A DNA stretch of 64,000 bases from Brenneria salicis ATCC 15712 = DSM 30166. Its GTDB lineage: Bacteria > Pseudomonadota > Gammaproteobacteria > Enterobacterales > Enterobacteriaceae. Below, piece after piece: positions 41,714 through 55,273 of this stretch (positions are counted from its first letter, which is position 1; the number at the start of each line of letters is the position of its first letter). Location: positions 29,508 through 93,507 of the forward strand of contig NZ_QNRY01000008.1 of the NCBI RefSeq assembly GCF_003315515.1, given 5' to 3'. Both the position numbers and the translations under genes were made by a program. The notes beneath the pieces were generated by a model, which did no database searches, had not been told where the DNA came from, and worked only from the letters and a program-made list of their open reading frames with translations.

Positions 41714-42074
41714 CTTATATTCCTGTTATCGCTATTTATTTTATTACGCGGACGGTAATCTTTTCCATCCGCTGTTTTGAGATATAAACAACACCAGCAG
41801 GTGGTATGCTTTTGTTTTTCCCCGGTATAAGCGCACTATCTCAATATTCATTGAGATAGCGGGCCAGATAATGGCAATGATTATTTATATTCCCCTGGTG
41901 GACAAAATAACCTCGCTTCAATTTGATAATGGAACGCCATAAAAAGCCGTAAGAATCCCCCAAGCCAATAAAAATAATCACCCGCATAAAAAATAAATAT
42001 ATGTGTGGTAATCGTTATTTAATCGCTATAATGCGTTAGAGAATCGTTCTACTTTATTATTACCATTCGGCTTA
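41714..42074. other. dgoD-dgoT spacer
   Basis: About 360 bp without a gene, A+T-rich in its right half. It is large enough for a separate dgoT promoter, although I recognise no specific site. Confidence 0.4.
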
Positions 42075-43223
42075 TTACCATTCTGCAACCGCGCCGTCAG
42101 GATAACGCCATACCGGGTTACGCCAATCAGGTGCATTTTTACTACGTTCAATGACCAGGTCTTCATTAATATCAACCCCAAGGCCGGGTTTATTCAGGGG
42201 ATAAAAATGACCGTCTGTCATGACAAAGTCTTCTTTATTTATTACATAATCCAACAGTTCGGCGCCTTTATTATAATGAATACCCATACTTTGCTCCTGA
42301 AACACCGCGTTACGCGCAACAAAGTCAAGATGTAAACAGGCCGCCAATGCAATGGGCCCCAGCGGACAATGCGGCGCCAAAGCAACGTCATAAGATTCCG
42401 CCATTGCCGCAATTTTAAAGCACTCTGTAATGCCGCCTGCGTGAGATAAATCAGGCTGAATAATGGCCAAACCGCCATCCGCCAGCACCCGCTTGAAGTC
42501 AAAACGGGAGAACATACGCTCTCCTGCCGCAATCGGCAGATGGGTTTGCGCCGCCAGACGAGGATAATATTCCGCCTGTTCAGCCAGAACCGGTTCTTCA
42601 ATAAATAAAGGGCGATACGGCTCCAGTTCTTTGATTAGAATTTTCGCCATCGGTGCATCGACGCGGCCATGAAAATCCAGACCGAATTCGATGCTGTTAC
42701 CAAAGGCCTCACGAATTTCGGCCACTACCGCAACCGCGGCATCCACCTTGCGTGAGTTATCGATAATGCCCATTTCCTCACAGCCGTTCAGCTTAAACGT
42801 GTCGAAACCAATTTCCGTCAGCTTTCTGATCCCCGCAATCACCTCCGCAGGACGATCGCCCCCTACCCAGCTGTAGGCTTTGATTTTATCGCGCACCAGG
42901 CCGCCCAGTAATTGATACACCGGCACGCCCAGCACCTTGCCTTTGATATCCCATAAGGCCTGATCGATACCGGCGATCGCGCTCATCAGGATTGGGCCGC
43001 CCCGGTAGAAACCCGCCCGGTAAAGCACTTGCCAGATGTCATTAATACGGGCCGGATCCTGGCCGATCAGATAGTCGGACAGTTCATGGACGGCGGCTTC
43101 AACGGTACGCGCGCGGCCTTCAATAACCGGCTCGCCCCAACCGACAACACCTTCATCGGTTTCAATCTTCAGGAACATCCAGCGAGGCGGCAGCCGGTAC
43201 GTGGTAAGTTTGGTAATTTTCAT
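42075..43223 (-). CDS. dgoD: D-galactonate dehydratase DgoD
   Basis: 382 residues of the enolase superfamily, removing water from galactonate to give 2-dehydro-3-deoxygalactonate. The magnesium ligands are visible as Asp in FGLDFHGRV (near 183), Glu in FIEEPV and Glu in AAGERM, and the general acid/base His in LAPHCPLGP (near 285). The start overlaps the dgoA stop by four bases. Confidence 0.97.
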   Translation of the reverse strand: MKITKLTTYRLPPRWMFLKIETDEGVVGWGEPVIEGRARTVEAAVHELSDYLIGQDPARINDIWQVLYRAGFYRGGPILMSAIAGIDQALWDIKGKVLGVPVYQLLGGLVRDKIKAYSWVGGDRPAEVIAGIRKLTEIGFDTFKLNGCEEMGIIDNSRKVDAAVAVVAEIREAFGNSIEFGLDFHGRVDAPMAKILIKELEPYRPLFIEEPVLAEQAEYYPRLAAQTHLPIAAGERMFSRFDFKRVLADGGLAIIQPDLSHAGGITECFKIAAMAESYDVALAPHCPLGPIALAACLHLDFVARNAVFQEQSMGIHYNKGAELLDYVINKEDFVMTDGHFYPLNKPGLGVDINEDLVIERSKNAPDWRNPVWRYPDGAVAEW

Positions 43224-43837
43224 AGAACAGCATCCTTATAGGCGTTAACAAATGCATGCGCGTTTTGCGCCGTAACGTCGACCGACTGTCCGTCTCGGTA
43301 AAGATCGCTACCTAATCCGGCGCCGATGCAACCCGCGCGCAGGTAATCCTTCAGGTTTTCCGGCGTCACCCCGCCGACGGCAAAGACGGGAATCTCTTTT
43401 GGCAAGACCGCTTTCAGCGCCTTGATATAATCCGGCCCAAATGCCGACGACGGAAAAATTTTCAATGACTGAGCGCCGGCATCCAGCGCGGTAAATGCTT
43501 CCGTGGCAGTGGCGCAGCCGGGACAGACCGTCATGCCGTAATCGACGGCCCGACGGATCACCGCGGGAGAAATGTTGGGCGTCACGACCAGCTTGCTGCC
43601 GATATGATGCAACTGATCAACCGCATCAGGCTGCAACACCGTCCCCGCGCCAATCAGCGCGCGATCGCCAAAATGCTCAATCGCCAGTTGAATACTGTGA
43701 TAGGGATTTGGCGAATTCAGCGGGATCTCCACCGCATCAAATCCCGCATCCAGCAACACGGCGATATGTTCCGCCACCTCGTCTGACGTAATGCCGCGCA
43801 AAATGGCAATCAAGGGAAGATTAGTCTGCCAACTCAT
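43220..43837 (-). CDS. dgoA: 2-dehydro-3-deoxy-6-phosphogalactonate aldolase DgoA
   Basis: 205 residues of the KDPG/KDPGal aldolase family. Visible are [12 protein letters not shown] with the family Glu/Arg near residue 15, [11 protein letters not shown] near 65 and the Schiff-base Lys in [24 protein letters not shown] segment near 125. It splits KDPGal into pyruvate and glyceraldehyde 3-phosphate. It overlaps dgoK by 17 bases. Confidence 0.96.
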   Translation of the reverse strand: MSWQTNLPLIAILRGITSDEVAEHIAVLLDAGFDAVEIPLNSPNPYHSIQLAIEHFGDRALIGAGTVLQPDAVDQLHHIGSKLVVTPNISPAVIRRAVDYGMTVCPGCATATEAFTALDAGAQSLKIFPSSAFGPDYIKALKAVLPKEIPVFAVGGVTPENLKDYLRAGCIGAGLGSDLYRDGQSVDVTAQNAHAFVNAYKDAVL

Positions 43838-44717
43838 GAACGATGCTCCTTATACCTGCCTGAAAAGCCTGATCGCCATCAAGTAACCGCCAACGCAATC
43901 CGGCGAATGACAATGCCTGCTCATAGCGCGCCGTCAGCGCTGGCGAACCGACCAGCGTAATCGGCTCGTCCGCCGCCACCTGATAGTGGCGCCGCATTTG
44001 CGACACCTCATTACCGATAAGTAATCCTGATAGCCAGTCACTGACCGCACTTTTGTCCAAGCGGCCCAACACATGCGCCGCACGGGTTTCAAACAGGCAA
44101 CGAACGATATTATCATCATGAAAAGCGAGGGCCAATCCTTGCTGAAAAGCCTGTGGCGCAGGTTGCTGCTCACGTAATCCCATGCCAATCAGCGAGTGCG
44201 TCATCAATAGATGGTGAAGTTCGCCGGTCATCACCGTGCGGAAATCCAGCACATTGCTGTCATCAGTCCGCACCCACTTCGAATGCGTGCCCGGCATCAG
44301 GTAGAGCGGCGAGGGACATTCACGATACGCGCCGATAAGTTGGGTTTCCTCACCGCGAATCACATTGCAGTTATCGTCCCGCTCAATACTCAGGCCGGGG
44401 ACAATCCAGGCGGATAACGGCCTGGCTTCCTCTACCCGCGTCAGCCGATGGGCCACTTCCGTCAACCGCATCGGACAAGGGAGATAAGGCACCGACAACC
44501 AGCCGGCAGTGCTGCCAATCATGCCAGCCATGACCACGGGTACATTATGCTGCCGCCAGGGTGCGACAAGGTGCTGAAAAACCTGCCGCGGCGTCTGGCC
44601 GTTTAACCGCGTGACGCCCGCTTCGGACTTCATCGTGTCGATACAAACGCCATCCAGGTACAACCAGGCCCGCAGGTTGGTCGATCCCCAGTCAACCGCG
44701 ATATAGCTTTCACTCAT
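43821..44717 (-). CDS. dgoK: 2-dehydro-3-deoxygalactonokinase DgoK
   Basis: 298 residues of the DgoK kinase family (IAVDWGSTNLRAWLYLDG phosphate-binding start, VMAGMIGSTAGW, LYLMPGTHSKWV). It phosphorylates 2-dehydro-3-deoxygalactonate before the aldolase step. The start overlaps the dgoR stop by four bases. Confidence 0.96.
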   Translation of the reverse strand: MSESYIAVDWGSTNLRAWLYLDGVCIDTMKSEAGVTRLNGQTPRQVFQHLVAPWRQHNVPVVMAGMIGSTAGWLSVPYLPCPMRLTEVAHRLTRVEEARPLSAWIVPGLSIERDDNCNVIRGEETQLIGAYRECPSPLYLMPGTHSKWVRTDDSNVLDFRTVMTGELHHLLMTHSLIGMGLREQQPAPQAFQQGLALAFHDDNIVRCLFETRAAHVLGRLDKSAVSDWLSGLLIGNEVSQMRRHYQVAADEPITLVGSPALTARYEQALSFAGLRWRLLDGDQAFQAGIRSIVHELAD

Positions 44718-45412
44718 GTAATATCCTTTAGTCGTTTCGTAGAACTGGCGATCATGGTTAGCGCCGCCTGTTCCGCCGCATCAGCGTCCTGATGCCGGAT
44801 AGCATCGTAAAGATCCTGATGCTCCCGCAGCGTGCGCGGCATGTTAGCGTTATCCGGCATATAGGTTCGCTCGAACACCGCCCGCTGCAACGAACTGATA
44901 GCCACGCTAAGCTGTTGCAATACCGGGTTATGTACCGCCGCCAACACCGCTTCATGAAAGCGAATATCCGCTTCGTTAAACGCATCGCGATCCTGGTGAT
45001 TGGCGATCATGTCGTTTAACGCCGCTTCGATAACCGCCAGTTCGCTTGAGGTCGCCCGTTCCGCGGCCCAGCGGGCAATCGTCGGTTCGACCAGATTACG
45101 CACCTCGCTCATGGCGCGGATCAGCCGCGGGTCATAGTCGGTGGCCAGAACCCATTGCAATACATCGGTATCCAGGTAATTCCACTGGTTACGCGCCGCC
45201 ACAAACGCACCGCGATACCGCTTTACCTCCACCAGCCTTTTAGCCATCAGCGCTCTGAAAACCTCACGAATAATGTTGCGTGAGGTTTGAAACTCTTCGC
45301 ATAATTCCGCCTCTGCCGGTAATGACGCTCCGGGAGCGTACTTACCGCCAACAATTTGCTGACCAATATTCAGAATGATGCGGTCGGTTTTACTCAATTC
45401 CTGTTTATTCAT
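44714..45412 (-). CDS. dgoR: Galactonate operon repressor DgoR
   Basis: 232 residues of the GntR/FadR (FCD) family. The winged helix has ASLPAEAELCEEFQTSRNII and REVFRALMAKRLVEVKRYRG. The all-helical FCD domain has FNEADIRFHEAVL and the closing metal/ligand region HQDADAAEQAALTMI. DgoR represses dgo until galactonate binds. The ATG at 45412 is chosen over the GTG at 45418 because GAGG lies five bases upstream. First gene of the dgoRKAD run. Confidence 0.95.
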   Translation of the reverse strand: MNKQELSKTDRIILNIGQQIVGGKYAPGASLPAEAELCEEFQTSRNIIREVFRALMAKRLVEVKRYRGAFVAARNQWNYLDTDVLQWVLATDYDPRLIRAMSEVRNLVEPTIARWAAERATSSELAVIEAALNDMIANHQDRDAFNEADIRFHEAVLAAVHNPVLQQLSVAISSLQRAVFERTYMPDNANMPRTLREHQDLYDAIRHQDADAAEQAALTMIASSTKRLKDIT

Positions 45413-45530
45413 CGTCACCTCAGAGAAACAAAACGGGTTGATATCGCTTCCTTTACTTTACCTGTCATGCCGCTGAGCGTCGTAGAACTGTTGCACAATA
45501 ACCGCCACATAAGCTTCTTTCTTGGGTTGA

Positions 45531-45562
45531 TTGTAGTGCTATTTATATTTGTTGTACTACAA
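45531..45562. promoter_or_regulatory. Paired DgoR-type operators with a possible CRP site
   Basis: TTGTACTACAA at 45552-45562 is an almost perfect TTGTA-N-TACAA palindrome, the type bound by FCD regulators. A second, weaker copy (TTGTAGTGCTA) starts exactly 21 bp to the left, at 45531. On the minus strand TTTTGTGATCTGGAT directly upstream (around 45560-45576) resembles half of a CRP site. Confidence 0.55.
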
Positions 45563-45871
45563 TCCAGATCACAAAACGAACACTAGAACAATTTTGCAAC
45601 CTATATAGCCAATAAATTTCAACACTCAGATAATCAGGGATGGATAAACAGTGAGTTGGCGGGTATCGCTTGCTAGGCATTAACCCTTTGATTTCAATTA
45701 AATTAGGTGATTGACAACGCAGACAGGGCGCCGTTTGTACCGGCAGAAACCCTCATTGAAGGCAAAACAGCGTGGTTAAACGACCCGGAAAACAGGGTTG
45801 TCTTCTTAGCGTATCCTCCCGCCTTATCGTTAAACACGTTATGACAGAGCTTCACTAATAATCAAAAATTA

Positions 45872-45912
45872 AACGGACTTTCCTCACATCATAGGACAGT
45901 CCGTTTTTTTTA
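45872..45912 (-). terminator. Terminator of yidA
   Basis: AAACGGACT and AGTCCGTTT flank a loop of about 18 bases. T runs follow on both strands, TTTAATTTTT on the yidA strand, so it may act both ways. Confidence 0.75.
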
Positions 45913-45924
45913 TGCGGATGTTAA

Positions 45925-46764
45925 TTATGCGGCCGGTTTGCCATCCCACTCATCATTGAGCACAAATTTCTCGATCGCATAGGCCACGCCATCTTCCTGA
46001 TTGGTTTTAGTCACAAACCGACTGATTGCTTTCACCGTTTCAATGGCATTGCCCATCGCCACCCCCAGCCCGGCATACTCCAGCATCGCCAGATCGTTTT
46101 CCTGATCGCCCAGCGTCATCACGCTTTCACGCGCGATGCCAAGGTGCTCGGCCAGCATTCTCACCCCTGCGCCTTTATTCACACGCTTATCCAGAATTTC
46201 CAGATAAAAAGGGGCGCTCTTCATGATGGTATAGCGCTCAAACGCCTGCGGCGGGATCTGGCTGATGGCGTGATCCAACAGCGGCGGCTCATCAATCATC
46301 ATGACTTTCGGGAAGGTCATGCTGCGATCCATCTCCTCCACCGTGCGATATTTCAGCGGGATACCGGTCAAATGTGATTCATGAACGGTATAAGCGCTAA
46401 TGTCTTTGTTGGCGGTATAGACAAAATTGAAATCCATCGCGTGAAAATGAACATTCAGTCTGCGGGAGAGCGCTTCAAAATAGAGATAATCATCAAAGCT
46501 CAGCGTTGTTTGCGCCACACACTCGCCATTTATCGCACGCTGTACCAGGGCGCCATTATTGGTGATGCAAAAGCAATCTTCCTGCTGCAAATCCAGTTCC
46601 ACCAGATAACGCGCCACGCCAATGAACGGGCGACCCGTCGCCAGCACCACCTGGACGCCTTTCGCTCTTGCCGCCGCGATAGCCGCTTTCACCGCGGGAG
46701 AAATTTGATTTTGCGGCGTCAGTAACGTCCCATCCATATCAATTGCGATCAGTTTTATAGACAT
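45925..46764 (-). CDS. yidA: HAD-family sugar phosphatase YidA
   Basis: 279 residues of the Cof-type HAD family. Motif I is AIDMDGTLLTP (nucleophile Asp at residue 9), motif III the Lys in LDKRVNKGAGV and motif IV GDQENDLAMLEYAG near 225. It dephosphorylates sugar phosphates such as erythrose 4-phosphate and glucose 1-phosphate in E. coli. The start at 46764 (MSIKLIAIDM) matches the family; a four-codon longer start is possible. Confidence 0.94.
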   Translation of the reverse strand: MSIKLIAIDMDGTLLTPQNQISPAVKAAIAAARAKGVQVVLATGRPFIGVARYLVELDLQQEDCFCITNNGALVQRAINGECVAQTTLSFDDYLYFEALSRRLNVHFHAMDFNFVYTANKDISAYTVHESHLTGIPLKYRTVEEMDRSMTFPKVMMIDEPPLLDHAISQIPPQAFERYTIMKSAPFYLEILDKRVNKGAGVRMLAEHLGIARESVMTLGDQENDLAMLEYAGLGVAMGNAIETVKAISRFVTKTNQEDGVAYAIEKFVLNDEWDGKPAA

Positions 46765-46892
46765 AATTTTTCCCACATCACCGTATGTGTTTTTATGCTA
46801 ACGCGATTCAGCGATGAAGTCGCCAGTGAAATACCATGTGATAACATGTTTATGATATATATAGTAAAAAGCGTTACTGGCCGTACACGACA

Positions 46893-47216
46893 TCATCCAC
46901 GTTTCAGGTCGGCGATTTCCCGGTGCAAATAAACCAGTTCCTCTACCAGATCACGGCAGAGGATCGCGTTCATCAGGTGATCCTGCGCATGCGCCAGAAT
47001 CAGATTGACCGGGATTTTCCCGCAGCCTTCATCCGCACTGATCAGTGACGTTTGGATCTGGTGAGCCTTACGCGCCGCCACAGACGCCGAATTCAGCATC
47101 TGATCCATCTTTCCCCAATCATGTTCTCTGGCCGCGCGCAATGCTGCCATAGCATCCGAACGCGCTTCTCCGGCATAAATGATCAATTCCATGAGGGTGT
47201 TTTCATCCAGTTTCAT
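46893..47216 (-). CDS. PTS lactose/cellobiose-type EIIA
   Basis: 107 residues, the usual length for the lactose/cellobiose IIA family. The phosphorylated His lies in LAHAQDHLMNAI near residue 80, with EARSDAMAALRAAR at the start. It accepts phosphate from HPr and passes it to IIB. The ATG at 47216 has CAGGAG nearby; the frame to 47261 overlaps the IIC remnant. No intact IIC gene accompanies it, so it may be useless or may serve a IIC encoded elsewhere. Confidence 0.88.
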   Translation of the reverse strand: MKLDENTLMELIIYAGEARSDAMAALRAAREHDWGKMDQMLNSASVAARKAHQIQTSLISADEGCGKIPVNLILAHAQDHLMNAILCRDLVEELVYLHREIADLKRG

Positions 47217-47257
47217 CAGTGACTCTCCTGGGTTTCCAATGACGTTTGTTCCTGCAC

Positions 47258-47330
47258 TCAAAGCTGGCGCTCATACATTTTGAAGAAGAGGTAATAGATC
47301 AGCGACATCGCGGCACGGTATACAGGAGAT
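47258..47330 (-). pseudogene. Remnant of the PTS EIIC gene (C-terminal tail)
   Basis: In the 154-bp gap between the IIB and IIA genes one minus-strand frame ends in SPVYRAAMSLIYYLFFKMYERQL followed by TGA at 47260-47258 and lies in a frame other than IIB. Hydrophobic IYYxFFKxYERQL tails are typical of lactose/cellobiose IIC permeases. The rest of the expected 430 or so residues is absent, so an internal deletion has joined the end of IIB to the end of IIC. Confidence 0.6.
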
Positions 47331-47370
47331 TGGCAACCTGAAGATGACGGGCTATCCTGAAACGCGGGAT

Positions 47371-47676
47371 TTAGCGCATCATATTGAGGGCGTCATTCAG
47401 AATCTTTTCACCATTCATCGTGCCGTAATCAATGGTATTGATAACCGCAATCGGTTTATTTTTTTCCTCCGCAATATCTTTAAACTCAACCAGTTTATAT
47501 TTAATTTGCGGTCCAAGCAGGCAGCAGTCACATTCATCAATCACGTCGCTAAACTCGTTAAATCCCACCGCTTTTATTTCAATATCAATACATTTTTCTT
47601 TTGCGACTTTCTCCATCCGCTGGACTAACATGCTGGTGGACATCCCCGCCGCACAACAGAGTAAGAGCCTCTTCAT
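47371..47676 (-). CDS. PTS lactose/cellobiose-type EIIB
   Basis: 101 residues with the IIB phosphocysteine loop MKRLLLCCAAGMSTSMLV at the N-terminus and LLGPQIKYKL near residue 55. It would take phosphate from IIA and give it to a beta-glucoside or chitobiose at IIC. The ATG at 47676 follows GAGG. It is the first gene of the remnant IIB-(IIC)-IIA operon. Confidence 0.9.
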   Translation of the reverse strand: MKRLLLCCAAGMSTSMLVQRMEKVAKEKCIDIEIKAVGFNEFSDVIDECDCCLLGPQIKYKLVEFKDIAEEKNKPIAVINTIDYGTMNGEKILNDALNMMR

Positions 47677-47868
47677 CCCGCACCTCATCGCGTGTTTTTT
47701 TTATTCAAGCAAGATAGGGAATAATATGCCACCGGTTTCATATTGGGTTTTATAATCTTTGAACATGATCATAAACAGGCGCGCAGTGCGAAAAAACGAC
47801 GCTATTTATTATTTCATGATGATAAAAACAAGAGGGATTTCTTTATAACGAATGGCATTTAACCAAAT

Positions 47869-47902
47869 ATCATGACAGGCCGGAACACCGGCCTGTCATG
47901 AT
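47869..47902 (-). terminator. Hairpin after gyrB
   Basis: ATCATGACAGGCCGG (47869-47883) and CCGGCCTGTCATGAT (47888-47902) form a perfect 15-bp stem with the loop AACA, 19 bp after the gyrB stop. The downstream side on the gyrB strand is only moderately T-rich (ATTTGG). Confidence 0.8.
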
Positions 47903-47920
47903 GGTTGGCGAAAGGGATTA

Positions 47921-50356
<2,436 letters not shown>

Positions 50357-51442
50357 TTAGTCCTGTGATTGAACCGTTATTTTACCCTGTTCCACGCGGA
50401 ACATCTTGCCCTTTTCACCAACCATGTCGTCTATCTGCTCAGCGCTGACGGCGCTGACAAAAACCTGTGCATGGGTGGCTTTTAACCGTTCGGCCAGCAA
50501 ACGGCGGCGGGCACTATCCAGTTCGGAAGCAAAATCATCAATCAGATACAGACAGCGCAGTCCGTTCTGACGGGTGAGGAACTCACCCTGGGCCAATCTT
50601 AATGCGCACATCAGCAGTTTTAGCTGACCGCGGGATAGCATATCCTCTACGGCCACGCCGCTGGCGCGGATACGAAAGTCGGCTTTATGCGGCCCAAGCG
50701 CCGTGTAGCCCAACAGCCGGTCACGTTCAAACTGACGCTCCAGCAGTTCGGCGTACTCACTCTCTTTGTCCCAGCCGCGCTGGAACGAAAACCCCAGCGA
50801 AAACTCAGGCAGGAATTGCGTACAGGTTGCAGAGATATCCTCGACAATCGCTTCACTGTACTGCGCCCGCCATTCGCTGATACGTTCGGCCAACGGCACC
50901 AGTTCCTGATCCCAGGCTCTGAGTTGACCATAATGGCTCACCTGACGCAGCGCGGCATTGCGCTGACGCAGCAGGCGTTTCATATTGCTCCAGGCGGAGA
51001 AAAAACCAGGCTCGTTATGAAAACAACCCCAGTCGAGGAAAGCGCGGCGAAATTTCGGCCCGCCATTTAGCAGGGTAAAACCTTCGGGTGTAATAAGCTG
51101 AATCGGCAACAACTGCGCGAGTTCAGCCACTTTATGGCCATCGCTGCCGTCAATACGCACTTTACTGTCGCCTTGACGGTTTTTGCTCAGCCCGATGGCA
51201 CGTTCTTTCTCCGCGCTGTCGATACGGCCATGCAGGACAAATTCCGCCTGATCGTGACGGATTACGCGCGCCGCCTGCACGCTGCGGAACGCCCGTCCAT
51301 GCCCCAGCGTATAAATCGCTTCCAGCACGCTGGTTTTACCACTGCCATTCGCCCCGACCAAAAAGTTAAAGCCGGGCGCCAGCGCCAGATCAGCCGCTTC
51401 AATATTACGAAAATCTTTAATCAGAAGACGAGTAAGCGCCAT
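50357..51442 (-). CDS. recF: Recombination mediator RecF
   Basis: 361 residues. It starts [20 protein letters not shown]; Walker A is GANGSGKTS near residue 35, the signature [17 protein letters not shown] near 270 and Walker [13 protein letters not shown] near 300. RecF helps load RecA at gapped DNA and stalled forks. It lies 99 bp after dnaN and 18 bp before gyrB. Confidence 0.98.
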   Translation of the reverse strand: MALTRLLIKDFRNIEAADLALAPGFNFLVGANGSGKTSVLEAIYTLGHGRAFRSVQAARVIRHDQAEFVLHGRIDSAEKERAIGLSKNRQGDSKVRIDGSDGHKVAELAQLLPIQLITPEGFTLLNGGPKFRRAFLDWGCFHNEPGFFSAWSNMKRLLRQRNAALRQVSHYGQLRAWDQELVPLAERISEWRAQYSEAIVEDISATCTQFLPEFSLGFSFQRGWDKESEYAELLERQFERDRLLGYTALGPHKADFRIRASGVAVEDMLSRGQLKLLMCALRLAQGEFLTRQNGLRCLYLIDDFASELDSARRRLLAERLKATHAQVFVSAVSAEQIDDMVGEKGKMFRVEQGKITVQSQD

Positions 51443-51541
51443 GCGACTGTTTCATGTATTCAAAGGCGTGATTGCCGCAGACAAATTGGGACCAGGCGCA
51501 GCCCAATCCCAATCTGGCAAGTAAAATAGCCCGCCATACGG

Positions 51542-52642
51542 CTAGAGGCGCATTGGCATAACGACATAAGCCGCCGCCCGACTCGCGCCGTCTTCAATCT
51601 GTACGCTGGAAACCGAGTCGGTCAGCAGCAAGCGCACGTCCTCGCACTTCAGCGCATTCAGAACGTCCAGCACGTAGCTGACATTAAACCCGATCTCCAT
51701 CTCGGTACCCTCATATTGTACATCTAGGATCTCTTCCGCTTCTTCCTGTTCAGGGTTATTGGCGGTGATCTTCAACTGGTTATGAATGAGGTGCAGCCGC
51801 ACGCCGCGAAATTTTTCATTCGACAATATCGCGGCGCGGGAAAATGCCTGTTTCAGCAAATCACAACTGGCTTCCAGCGCTTTATCCGGATTCTTCGGTA
51901 AAACGCGGCGATAATCGGGAAAACGGCCATCAACCAGCTTAGACGTAAAGATAAAATCACCGACATGCGCGCGAATATTATTACTACCGATTTGCAGTTG
52001 CAGCGGTGTATCGCCGCCATCCAGCAAACGAACCAATTCCATTACGCCCTTACGCGGCACGATCACCGAATGCGACGGCAAAGGCTGACCTACCGGCATG
52101 GCGCACACCGCCAGTCGATGTCCATCTGTTGCCACGGTGCGCAACTCCTCGCCTTCGGTTTCAAACAACATGCCGTTGAGGTAGTAACGCACATCCTGAT
52201 GCGCCATCGAAAACTGCGTGGCCTCGATCAGCCGCTTCAACGTGGCTTGCGGCAGGGAAAATTCCACGTCACTCTGCCAGTCATCCAGATTGGGAAAATC
52301 CGCAGCAGGCAAGGTTGACAGCGAAAAACGACTACGACCGGAGCGCACCAGCATACGATCGCCATCCAGCATGATGGAGATTTCCGCGCCGTCCGGCAGC
52401 CCCCGGCAGATATCGAAGAGTTTACGGGCCGGCACCGTGGTCGCGCCCGGTTCATGCGGCTGCGTGAGCGCCACTTTCGCCACCATCTCCATTTCGAGAT
52501 CAGTACCGGTCAGCGACAACGCCCCCTCGGTCACCTGTATCAATAGGTTGCCCAGAATCGGTAATGTCGGCCGGCCGCCCAACGGACTGCTGACCTGTTG
52601 CAGTGGCTTTAACAGATGTTCGCGTTCAACAATGAATTTCAT
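51542..52642 (-). CDS. dnaN: DNA polymerase III sliding clamp (beta)
   Basis: 366 residues, as in E. coli. MKFIVEREHLLKPLQQVSSP opens the protein and the C-terminus AAYVVMPMRL forms part of the pocket that binds clamp ligands. Three repeated clamp domains. It starts four bases after the dnaA stop, the usual dnaA-dnaN coupling. Confidence 0.98.
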   Translation of the reverse strand: MKFIVEREHLLKPLQQVSSPLGGRPTLPILGNLLIQVTEGALSLTGTDLEMEMVAKVALTQPHEPGATTVPARKLFDICRGLPDGAEISIMLDGDRMLVRSGRSRFSLSTLPAADFPNLDDWQSDVEFSLPQATLKRLIEATQFSMAHQDVRYYLNGMLFETEGEELRTVATDGHRLAVCAMPVGQPLPSHSVIVPRKGVMELVRLLDGGDTPLQLQIGSNNIRAHVGDFIFTSKLVDGRFPDYRRVLPKNPDKALEASCDLLKQAFSRAAILSNEKFRGVRLHLIHNQLKITANNPEQEEAEEILDVQYEGTEMEIGFNVSYVLDVLNALKCEDVRLLLTDSVSSVQIEDGASRAAAYVVMPMRL

Positions 52643-52646
52643 AATG

Positions 52647-54038
52647 TTATGAAGATAATGTTCTGATTAAATTGGAAAAATCTTCTTTGATGTCGTGACT
52701 TTCCTCACGGAGCTGTTCGATTTTACGACAGGCGTGCAACACCGTGGTATGGTCACGTCCACCAAACGCGTCGCCGATTTCCGGCAGGCTATGGTTGGTC
52801 AGTTCTTTGGCCAGCGCCATCGCCATCTGACGTGGGCGCGCCACTGAACGGGAACGACGTTTAGACAACAGATCGGCGACTTTGATTTTATAATATTCCG
52901 CCACTGTCTTCTGAATATTGTCGATAGTCACCAGTTTTTCCTGCAATGCCAGCAGATCTCGCAGCGCTTCACGCACAAAATCAATGGTGATGGAACGCCC
53001 GGTAAAGTTGGCATTGGCGATAACCCGGTTCAATGCGCCTTCCAACTCACGCACGTTGGAACGCAGACGTTTTGCGATAAAGAAAGCCACTTCGCCGGGC
53101 AGACGAATGTCATTTTCATCCGCTTTCTTCATCAGGATCGCCACGCGGGTTTCCAACTCCGGCGGTTCAATGGCAACCGTCAGCCCCCAGCCAAAACGGG
53201 ACTTCAGTCGGTCTTCCACACCATTGATTTCTTTAGGATAGCGATCGGAAGTCAGAATGATTTGCTGATTACCTTCCAACAAGGCATTAAACGTATGGAA
53301 AAACTCTTCCTGAGAACGCTCTTTGTTGGCAAAAAACTGAATATCATCAATCAGTAACGCATCGACAGAACGGTAGTAGCGTTTGAACTCTTCAATCGCA
53401 TTGTTCTGCAACGCTTTCACCATATCCTGCACGAAGCGCTCAGAATGCATGTAAACCACTTTGGCGTTGGCTTTGCGGGCAATAATGCCGTTGCCCACCG
53501 CATGCAACAAGTGCGTTTTACCTAGCCCCGTGCCGCCGTACAAAAACAACGGGTTATAGGCGCCGCCCGGATTGTCCGCCACCTGACGCGCTGCCGCCCG
53601 CGCCAACTGGTTTGACTTACCTTCAACAAAGTTATCAAACGTATGCTTGGGGTTCACATTGGAACGATAGGTATGTTCAGCCTGCGCCGGTGAATTATCC
53701 CAGCTTGGGCGCACCGGCGCCGAACGGGTCTGCGGCGCTGTCGCAACACTAACATGATGATGATTGACGGGCTGGCTTACCGCCTGAACCAATGGTTTGC
53801 TCCCGACCTCAAAACGCAGCAGCGGGGCATCCATTCCACAGAAATCATTGAGCAAACCATTGATGTTATTTAAATACTTATCACGAACCCAATCCAGTAC
53901 GAAACGATTGGGGGCGTAGAGCGCCAGAGTGTTATCACTCAGTTCTGCCTGCAATGGGCGTATCCACATACTGAATTCTGTGGCAGGTAACTCATCCTGC
54001 AAACGGGCAAGACACTGCTGCCAAAGCGAAAGTGACAC
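52647..54038 (-). CDS. dnaA: Replication initiator DnaA
   Basis: 463 residues (E. coli 467). Domain [21 protein letters not shown]; a short variable linker (residues about 90-130); AAA+ domain with Walker [12 protein letters not shown] near 170 and Walker [14 protein letters not shown]-binding domain IV with [16 protein letters not shown]. The start is the GTG at 54038 preceded by GGAG; the longer frame to 54068 adds residues not found in DnaA. DnaA boxes and dense GATC sites upstream suggest autoregulation and SeqA control. Confidence 0.98.
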   Translation of the reverse strand: MSLSLWQQCLARLQDELPATEFSMWIRPLQAELSDNTLALYAPNRFVLDWVRDKYLNNINGLLNDFCGMDAPLLRFEVGSKPLVQAVSQPVNHHHVSVATAPQTRSAPVRPSWDNSPAQAEHTYRSNVNPKHTFDNFVEGKSNQLARAAARQVADNPGGAYNPLFLYGGTGLGKTHLLHAVGNGIIARKANAKVVYMHSERFVQDMVKALQNNAIEEFKRYYRSVDALLIDDIQFFANKERSQEEFFHTFNALLEGNQQIILTSDRYPKEINGVEDRLKSRFGWGLTVAIEPPELETRVAILMKKADENDIRLPGEVAFFIAKRLRSNVRELEGALNRVIANANFTGRSITIDFVREALRDLLALQEKLVTIDNIQKTVAEYYKIKVADLLSKRRSRSVARPRQMAMALAKELTNHSLPEIGDAFGGRDHTTVLHACRKIEQLREESHDIKEDFSNLIRTLSS

Positions 54039-54895
<857 letters not shown>

Positions 54896-54913
54896 TAAAA
54901 GCTAACCCGCCGA

Positions 54914-55273
54914 GTGGTTAAGCTCGCTTTTCCCAGGGAGTTACGTTTGTTAACTCCCAGCCATTTCACTTTCGTCTTCCAGCAGCCGCAACGGGCTGGC
55001 ACGCCGCAAATCACTATCCTCGGCCGCCTGAACACGCTGGGGCATCCCCGCGTCGGTCTTACCGTCGCCAAAAAGCATGTTAAACGTGCTCATGAACGCA
55101 ATCGGATTAAACGCCTGACGCGCGAAAGCTTTCGCCTGCATCAACATTCATTGCCGGCAATGGATTTTGTGGTGATTGCGAAAAAAGGGGTGTCTGAACT
55201 GGATAACCGAACATTGACGGAAGCGTTGGAAAAACTATGGCGTCGGCACTGTCGTTTGGCTCACGCCTGCTGA
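54914..55273 (+). CDS. rnpA: Ribonuclease P protein component
   Basis: 119 residues, starting at a GTG ([20 protein letters not shown]) as in E. coli. The RNR motif appears in [16 protein letters not shown] near residue 60. It binds RNase P RNA to process tRNA 5' ends. It follows rpmH by 18 bp, and its end overlaps yidD by 37 bases. Confidence 0.97.
   Translation: MVKLAFPRELRLLTPSHFTFVFQQPQRAGTPQITILGRLNTLGHPRVGLTVAKKHVKRAHERNRIKRLTRESFRLHQHSLPAMDFVVIAKKGVSELDNRTLTEALEKLWRRHCRLAHAC

Larger units (their letters stand above)
45413..45924. other. dgoR-yidA intergenic region
   Basis: About 510 bp. It holds the dgo promoter and operators on the left and the yidA terminator on the right. In between, an open frame of 45 codons from a GTG (45707-45844) has a protein-like composition (WLNDPENRVVFLAYPP). 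I do not recognise it; it may be the tail of a lost gene. Confidence 0.4.
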
